Assembly: GCA_028728195.1 (NCBI GenBank)
Contig: JAQYUY010000060.1
Span: 1 to 50,861 of the forward strand
Reading direction: 5' to 3'
DNA length: 50,861 bases
From: Endozoicomonas sp. (ex Botrylloides leachii)
GTDB taxonomy: Bacteria; Pseudomonadota; Gammaproteobacteria; Pseudomonadales; Endozoicomonadaceae
Positions 45,082-50,861 of the stretch are shown in pieces (positions within the stretch are counted from its first letter, which is position 1; the number at the start of each line of letters is the position of its first letter). The notes beneath the pieces are model-generated. The model was not told the origin of the DNA and did no database searches. It saw nothing but the letters and a program-made list of their open reading frames with translations. The position numbers and the translations under genes were made by a program.

Positions 45082-45834
45082 ATGGATAAAAAAAACGGGA
45101 CGACTCATTTTGGGTATCAACAGGTTCCCCGTGACGAGAAGGAAAAACTGGTAGCCGGTGTTTTTCATTCTGTGGCTAGTCGTTATGATATCATGAACGA
45201 TCTTATGTCAATGGGCATTCATCGGGTATGGAAGCGCTTTACTATCGAGTGCTCTGCGGTGCGTCCGGGGCAGAAAATTTTGGATATTGCCGGCGGCACG
45301 GGTGATTTAGCAAAGCAATTTTCTTATCTCGTTGGTGATAAGGGTCAGGTTATTCTAGCTGATATTAATGAGTCTATGCTAAAAGTAGGTCGAGATCGGC
45401 TGCTTGATGAAGGCTTGAGTAGCAATATTGAATTTGTTCAGGCAAATGCCGAATGCTTGCCCTTCACTGATAATACATTTGACTGCGTCACTATTTCATT
45501 TGGCTTGCGTAATGTGACTGATAAAGCGGCTGCATTACAATCTATGTGTCGTGTATTAAAGCCTGGTGGGCGCTTATTGATTCTTGAATTTTCCAAAACA
45601 AATAATCCTCTGCTAACCAAAGCCTATGATGCTTATTCCTTTGGGCTATTGCCACTGATTGGCAAGATGGTTACAGGTGATGCTGATAGTTATCGCTATC
45701 TTGCTGAAAGCATTCGCATGCATCCTGATCAGGAAACACTTGAAGGGCTTATGCAAGATGCAGGGTTTGTGAATACGAGTTATCACAATATGACGGGTGG
45801 GATTGTTGCTTTGCATAAAGGGATTAAACCGTAA
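45082..45834 (+). CDS. ubiE: Ubiquinone/menaquinone methyltransferase
   Basis: [38 protein letters not shown]. Confidence 0.97.
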   Translation: MDKKNGTTHFGYQQVPRDEKEKLVAGVFHSVASRYDIMNDLMSMGIHRVWKRFTIECSAVRPGQKILDIAGGTGDLAKQFSYLVGDKGQVILADINESMLKVGRDRLLDEGLSSNIEFVQANAECLPFTDNTFDCVTISFGLRNVTDKAAALQSMCRVLKPGGRLLILEFSKTNNPLLTKAYDAYSFGLLPLIGKMVTGDADSYRYLAESIRMHPDQETLEGLMQDAGFVNTSYHNMTGGIVALHKGIKP

Positions 45835-46478
45835 TGAGGGCATCTTTTCCCAACGAAGGTTTTTTGAATGAGCCCAGTGTTAAAGCAGCGCTGTTGGCAG
45901 GATTAGAAAAACAACTTGATGCTGCTCTAATGCTTGATCCTGTTAGTATGACTGAGATTGGAAAGATGGCAGGAATTGTTGTTGAAGTGTACTGCACTGA
46001 GCCGAAGTTCAAATGCTATGCTTCTTTGGAGAAAGCGTCTATTCGATTGCTTGGTTATTATGAAAATGAAGTTGATGCAGGTGTAAGAGGACCTCTGATG
46101 ACGCTTGCTGATCTGATCATGCGGCGCAATCAACCTATAGCTAACATAACAGGTTTATCGTCTTGGGGGCGTGAAGATGTGCTTGATCGTCTCAGTAGTA
46201 TTCTGCTATTGATTGAGCTTGATTGGGAGTCTGTACTTTGTCGCAGCTTTGGTGATGTTGGTGGTCACTTATTAGCTCAGGGTGTTCGCTTTTTGTCCAA
46301 ACAGGCAGAGGGAGTAAGAACGATTGCAGCAGAAAATCTTACAGACTACTTACAAGAGGAGCTGCGACTTGTGCCGTCAAGAAATGAGTTAGATACCTTT
46401 ACTGTTGATGTCATCGAGTTGCAGGAAGCGCTTAGCATGCTTACTGATAAGGTGCATAAACTTGATAAACAGCTATAA
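45834..46478 (+). CDS. ubiJ: UbiJ (SCP2-domain) ubiquinone biosynthesis accessory factor
   Basis: Position between ubiE and ubiB; SCP2-like segment then DYLQEELRLVPSRNELDTFTVDV. Confidence 0.88.
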   Translation: MRASFPNEGFLNEPSVKAALLAGLEKQLDAALMLDPVSMTEIGKMAGIVVEVYCTEPKFKCYASLEKASIRLLGYYENEVDAGVRGPLMTLADLIMRRNQPIANITGLSSWGREDVLDRLSSILLLIELDWESVLCRSFGDVGGHLLAQGVRFLSKQAEGVRTIAAENLTDYLQEELRLVPSRNELDTFTVDVIELQEALSMLTDKVHKLDKQL

Positions 46479-46499
46479 GTAAGATTAGGGGTAAAGCAG

Positions 46500-48095
46500 T
46501 TGACCCGTATATTTAAAATTATCGGTGTTGTTGCTCGCAACCGGCTAGATAGTTTTTTAGACCCCGAGCGCTTGCCGTTTAGTTTAAGGGTTATTATTCG
46601 GCTATTGGTTGGGTGTTTTGCAGTGGCACCTAATAGGGCGCCAAGAAGCGTTCGACTAAGGATAGCGATAGAGTCTCTTGGGCCTATTTTTATCAAGTTT
46701 GGACAGATGTTATCAACTCGTCGGGACCTATTGCCTGATGATGTCAGTGAGGAGCTGGCAAACCTTCAGGATAATGTTTCTCCTTTCCCGCCAGATCAGG
46801 CTATAGAGATTATTGAGAGTAGTCTTGGCAATAAGATTGATGTTCTTTTTGATCGTTTTGATCGTGAACCGCTAGCCTCAGCTTCTGTTGCTCAGGTTCA
46901 TAGTGCTCGCCTACATTGTGGCGATAATGTTGTCATAAAAGTTATTCGGCCCGGTATTGAAAAGGTCATTCGTAAAGATATTCGGTTAATGTATTTTTTT
47001 GCTAGATTGCTGATGCGGGTATCAAAAGATGCTCGTCGCCTTCGACCGCTAGAAGTAGTTGCTGATTACGAACGAACCATTCTGGATGAGCTGGATCTGT
47101 TAAGAGAGTCTGCAAATGCTTCTCAATTGCGACGAAATTTTCTTGTTTCTCATTTATTGTTTATACCCCAAATTTACTGGGATTACTGTCGGCCTAAAGT
47201 TATGGTTATGGAGCGCATTCATGGTGTTCCTGTTTCTGATATTCAGACATTAAAAGCCTGTGGTACTGATATGAAAAAATTAGCAGAACGAGGAGTAGAA
47301 CTTTTTTTTACTCAAGTTTTCCGCGATCGTTTTTTTCATGCAGACATGCATCCGGGCAATATCTTTGTTGATGTAGATAATCCGGCAGAACCTCGCTATA
47401 TCGGTATTGATTGCGGCATTGTTGGAACGCTGGAGACTGAAGATCAGCGTTATCTTGCCTGTAATCTGTTAGCTTTTTTCCGCAGGGATTACCGTAAAGT
47501 CGCGCAGTTGCATATCGATTCTGGCTGGGTTCCCAGTGATACCAAAGTGGGTCAGCTTGAATCAGCTATTCGAACAGTCTGTGAGCCGATTTTTGAAAAG
47601 CCACTGAAAGACATATCTTTTGGGCAGCTTTTAGTGCGCTTATTTCAAACAGCTAGGCGATTTAATATGGAAATACAACCACAATTAGTACTGCTGGAAA
47701 AGACGTTACTAAATGTTGAGGGTTTAGGCAGGGAGTTGTATCCTGAGCTTAATCTTTGGAATACGGCTCAACCTTTTCTGGAAGGTTGGATGAAAGAGCA
47801 GGTAAGCCCGTCAAATGTCGCTCGTTCTTTTAAAGAGACTAGCTCTGAATGGTTGTTTAACGCTCCTGTATTAGCCCATCAGATAGTGTCTGGTTTGAGA
47901 CTATTGACTGAGCAACAGAGCCAGTTAGTAAAAGAACAAAAAAATATACATAAAAAATCTATTAGAACGCGCATCACTGGTATTGTAATAGTAACGTTAG
48001 CTGTAGCTTCTTTTATCTTCCCGGGGTTCTTAAATCACATACCTGAGGCAGGTGTGTTGTTGGCTGGGTTAGGTGCCTGGATGCTGGCACACTGA
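46500..48095 (+). CDS. ubiB: UbiB ABC1/AarF-family kinase-like protein (TTG start)
   Basis: [47 protein letters not shown]-terminal TM helices. Confidence 0.97.
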   Translation: MTRIFKIIGVVARNRLDSFLDPERLPFSLRVIIRLLVGCFAVAPNRAPRSVRLRIAIESLGPIFIKFGQMLSTRRDLLPDDVSEELANLQDNVSPFPPDQAIEIIESSLGNKIDVLFDRFDREPLASASVAQVHSARLHCGDNVVIKVIRPGIEKVIRKDIRLMYFFARLLMRVSKDARRLRPLEVVADYERTILDELDLLRESANASQLRRNFLVSHLLFIPQIYWDYCRPKVMVMERIHGVPVSDIQTLKACGTDMKKLAERGVELFFTQVFRDRFFHADMHPGNIFVDVDNPAEPRYIGIDCGIVGTLETEDQRYLACNLLAFFRRDYRKVAQLHIDSGWVPSDTKVGQLESAIRTVCEPIFEKPLKDISFGQLLVRLFQTARRFNMEIQPQLVLLEKTLLNVEGLGRELYPELNLWNTAQPFLEGWMKEQVSPSNVARSFKETSSEWLFNAPVLAHQIVSGLRLLTEQQSQLVKEQKNIHKKSIRTRITGIVIVTLAVASFIFPGFLNHIPEAGVLLAGLGAWMLAH

Positions 48096-48294
48096 TAGCA
48101 GCACTAGGTTGGCATGTAAGGTAGGAAGCATAAGGTAATATTTGTATTTTTGTATGGAGAACATAAACCTTTAATGTGGTAAAAATAGATAAAAGGCTGT
48201 TGATGATCTCTTGAAAAAAGCAACAAAGTGTGGCTGCTATTCTATTTTTTGCAACGAATAAATGCCTTTATAACGGGAGGCAGGGGAGAGCAAT

Positions 48295-48516
48295 ATGGGG
48301 TTCAGTGGAGTCAGTATTTGGCAGCTTCTGATTATTCTGCTAATTGTTTTGATGCTTTTTGGCACAAAAAGGCTTAGTTCGCTGGGTGCAGATTTGGGCA
48401 GTGCGGTAAGAGGCTTTAAGAAAGCTATAAGATCCGAAGATACCCCAGAATCGAGTGAACAACAGGCTAAGCCGATTGATTCAGAGGCAATTAAACAACA
48501 AAAAGAACGGCATTAA
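48295..48516 (+). CDS. tatA: Twin-arginine translocase subunit TatA
   Basis: [38 protein letters not shown]. Confidence 0.95.
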   Translation: MGFSGVSIWQLLIILLIVLMLFGTKRLSSLGADLGSAVRGFKKAIRSEDTPESSEQQAKPIDSEAIKQQKERH

Positions 48517-48538
48517 TTCTAACTGAGAGTGAACTGTT

Positions 48539-48916
48539 GTGCTGGATATCGGATTTACAGAGTTGTTGCTAGTGGGTGCCATAGCATTGATTGTTCTGGG
48601 TCCTGAGCGTTTTGCTGAGGCTATTAAGGCAACGGCTTACTGGGTTGGAAAAATTCGATCCAGTATGCAGTCGATAAAAAATGAATTAGAGCAGGAAATC
48701 GGTACAGATGAAATAAAACGTCAACTGCATAATGAGGCTGTAATGAAGACGTTGAATAAAGAGCAGGGTCAGTTTAAAGAGCAGGATGCATTTCTAAGTA
48801 AGGCAGCTGTCGACAATAAAAAAACGTCTACTGACACTGTTATAGATCTCGATAGTCAAGAGTCTGCTGTAGTTAGCAATATAACCGGTCAACAGTCAAC
48901 TAAGGCCAGACGATAA
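48539..48916 (+). CDS. tatB: Twin-arginine translocase subunit TatB (GTG start)
   Basis: MLDIGFTELLLVGAIALIVLGPERFAEAIKA. Confidence 0.95.
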   Translation: MLDIGFTELLLVGAIALIVLGPERFAEAIKATAYWVGKIRSSMQSIKNELEQEIGTDEIKRQLHNEAVMKTLNKEQGQFKEQDAFLSKAAVDNKKTSTDTVIDLDSQESAVVSNITGQQSTKARR

Positions 48917-48919
48917 ATA

Positions 48920-49678
48920 ATGGCTGAAAAAAAGGAAAATAGGACCAGTGATAGAGAGCAATCACTGGTCCAGCATCTTCTTGAGCTAAGGCGCAGGTTG
49001 TTAAAAAGCTTGGCTGCTGTACTGATAGTTTTTGTTGGGCTATTCCATTTTGCTAACGATATTTATATTTTTATTTCGGAACCACTAAGAGATAAGCTGC
49101 CAGCAGGTAGCACGATGATAGCAACAGAGGTCACATCGCCTTTTCTTGCACCTTTTAAGCTCACATTGGTGGTAGCATTTTTTATAGTTATACCTTTTAT
49201 TCTTCACCAAATTTGGGCCTTTATATCACCTGGGTTATACCGCCATGAAAAGCGGTTTGCAATTCCGCTATTGGTGGCCAGTGTCTTACTATTTTATCTA
49301 GGCGTTAGTTTTGCGTATTTTGTTATTTCCCCTTTAATTTTTTCGTTTTTTACTTCAGCAGGACCTGACTCGGTCGCCATGATGACAGATATCAATAGCT
49401 ATTTAAGCTTTATATTAAAACTGTTGTTTGCTTTTGGGATTGCATTTGAAATCCCTGTTGCGACAGTGCTATTGATATGGTCAGGTGTAACCAGCGCAGA
49501 GAGTTTGTCTAATAAGAGACCCTATGTGGTCGTTATGTGCTTTATTGTAGGTATGTTGCTAACACCGCCGGATGTAATTTCTCAATCGCTGCTAGCAATA
49601 CCGATGTGGTTATTATTTGAGGTGGGTATTGCCTTTTCAAAGATCATAAAAAAAACATCCAATACCGTACTAAAATGA
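48920..49678 (+). CDS. tatC: Twin-arginine translocase subunit TatC
   Basis: LVQHLLELRRRLLKSL, VIPFILHQIWAFISPGLYRHEKRF. Confidence 0.97.
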   Translation: MAEKKENRTSDREQSLVQHLLELRRRLLKSLAAVLIVFVGLFHFANDIYIFISEPLRDKLPAGSTMIATEVTSPFLAPFKLTLVVAFFIVIPFILHQIWAFISPGLYRHEKRFAIPLLVASVLLFYLGVSFAYFVISPLIFSFFTSAGPDSVAMMTDINSYLSFILKLLFAFGIAFEIPVATVLLIWSGVTSAESLSNKRPYVVVMCFIVGMLLTPPDVISQSLLAIPMWLLFEVGIAFSKIIKKTSNTVLK

Positions 49679-49704
49679 TATCAAGATGCTTAGCGCCGTG
49701 CATA

Positions 49705-49785
49705 TTATTTGCTGCTTGTTAGCCAAAACCACCATATGATGATTGCCATGAGTGTTAGTCCAATCATATTGATGAGAATAGTCAT
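49705..49785 (-). CDS. Candidate 26-aa membrane microprotein overlapping the copA stop (ATGA)
   Basis: MTILINMIGLTLMAIIIWWFWLTSSK*; ATG at 49785-49783 overlaps copA TGA at 49784-49782; AGGAA upstream. Confidence 0.5.
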   Translation of the reverse strand: MTILINMIGLTLMAIIIWWFWLTSSK

Positions 49786-50861
49786 AATGGCAGTTCCTGT
49801 GAGGGTTTAAACAGTTTTAAACGGTTGGCATTGGTTACAACTGTCACAGATGATAGCGCCATAGCTGCTCCAGCAATAACAGGATTGAGTAATATGCCCG
49901 AGAAAGGGAATAAAATGCCAGCCGCGATAGGAATGCCTAAAGCATTATAGGCAAAAGCACCTAAGAGATTTTGTTTAATATTACGCAATGTGGCTCTGGA
50001 TAGCTCTATTGCATCGCTTAAGCTATGCAGAGATGAACGAAGTAGCGTTATATCAGCAGTTTCAATGGCTATATCCGTACCCGAGCCAATGGCAAAACCA
50101 ACATCTGCTTGTGCTAATGCGGGAGCATCATTAATGCCATCGCCAGTCATGCCCACTACTTCACCTTGCCGCTGTAATTTGTTGATATAAATAGCTTTAT
50201 CCTTAGGTGAAACATTTGCACAAAAAGTATCAATGCCAATTTTTTCGGCAATAGCTTTTGCTGTTTCTGCATTGTCTCCGGTAAGCATGGCGACACTGAT
50301 ACTGAGTTGACGCAATCGTTTAATGGCTGCGATAGCATCTTCACGGATAGGGTCTGATACACAGATAAGTCCGGCAAGCTGATCGTTAACAGCAAGATAT
50401 AAGGGCGTTTGTCCTTGCTCACTAAAAGTGCTGACTTGCGTTGTAATTGTATTGAGAGCAATACCATTAGTCGCCATCAGTTGTTTATTACCCAGCAGTA
50501 TTGTTTTTTTATTTACTCTACCCTTTACTCCCTGCCCAGTAATGGATTCGAACTGTGTAATAGTCGATAGTTGCAATTGATATTTATGGGCAGCTGCTAC
50601 AATAGCAGCTGCCAACGGATGTTCTGAGGCTTTTTCTATACTGGCGGCCAATGTTAGTATGCTGTCTTTGGAAAATGGTTCACTTGCGATAATATCAATA
50701 ACTTTAGGCTGACCTTCTGAAATAGTGCCGGTTTTATCAAGCACGATGGTTGTGATATTACTAGCACGCTGTAATGCTTCACTTCTACGAATAATTAGTC
50801 CTATTTCTGCTGCTTTACCCACACCAACGATAACTGATATGGGTGTTGCAAGACCTAATGC
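49782..50861 (-). CDS. copA: Heavy-metal (copper) P1B-type ATPase, C-terminal part; truncated by the window edge
   Basis: DKTGTISEG, HPLAAAIV, GDGINDAPALAQADVG; reading continues to the window end (ALGLATPISVIVGVGKAAEIG). Confidence 0.92.
   Translation of the reverse strand, partial: ALGLATPISVIVGVGKAAEIGLIIRRSEALQRASNITTIVLDKTGTISEGQPKVIDIIASEPFSKDSILTLAASIEKASEHPLAAAIVAAAHKYQLQLSTITQFESITGQGVKGRVNKKTILLGNKQLMATNGIALNTITTQVSTFSEQGQTPLYLAVNDQLAGLICVSDPIREDAIAAIKRLRQLSISVAMLTGDNAETAKAIAEKIGIDTFCANVSPKDKAIYINKLQRQGEVVGMTGDGINDAPALAQADVGFAIGSGTDIAIETADITLLRSSLHSLSDAIELSRATLRNIKQNLLGAFAYNALGIPIAAGILFPFSGILLNPVIAGAAMALSSVTVVTNANRLKLFKPSQELPL

Noticed and set aside
1-50861. CRISPR arrays, rRNA operons, prophage or toxin-antitoxin/defence islands
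   Set aside because: No regularly spaced repeats, rRNA sequence, phage structural genes or defence-type operons seen

Overview
This 50.9 kb window is chromosomal DNA from a gammaproteobacterium. Several gene blocks follow Pseudomonas/Oceanospirillales-like order (gmk-yicC-rph-crc-pyrE; cytochrome c4-engB; dut-coaBC-radC; ubiE-ubiJ-ubiB-tatABC). Most of it is housekeeping: murI, cdd, metK, rsmE, glpX, rlmB, tlyA, the secE-nusG-rplKAJL-rpoBC cluster with tRNA-Trp(CCA), a PilB/GspE-like ATPase, a DUF47/Pit phosphate pair, cytochrome c4, engB, a porin, slmA, dut, coaBC, radC, ubiEJB, tatABC and a partial copper-type P-ATPase. The most interesting non-housekeeping signals are: (1) a 698-aa AT-rich protein with a C-terminal J domain and two divergent copies of an unrecognised ~165-aa module, bracketed by IS1-family InsB 3' remnants; (2) an unannotated sRNA candidate directly downstream of engB, with a sigma-E/AlgU-type promoter match, a CU-rich hairpin loop and a Rho-independent terminator, in the position of Pseudomonas ErsA / E. 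coli Spot 42; (3) several sub-60-aa ORFs missed by the ORF track, including a 26-aa 'WWFWL' membrane peptide overlapping the copA stop codon by ATGA; (4) an ExoIII-family protein that reads as nuclease-dead Crc; (5) dispersed hairpin-forming intergenic repeats. All calls come from reading the sequence and recalled family knowledge; no searches were run.
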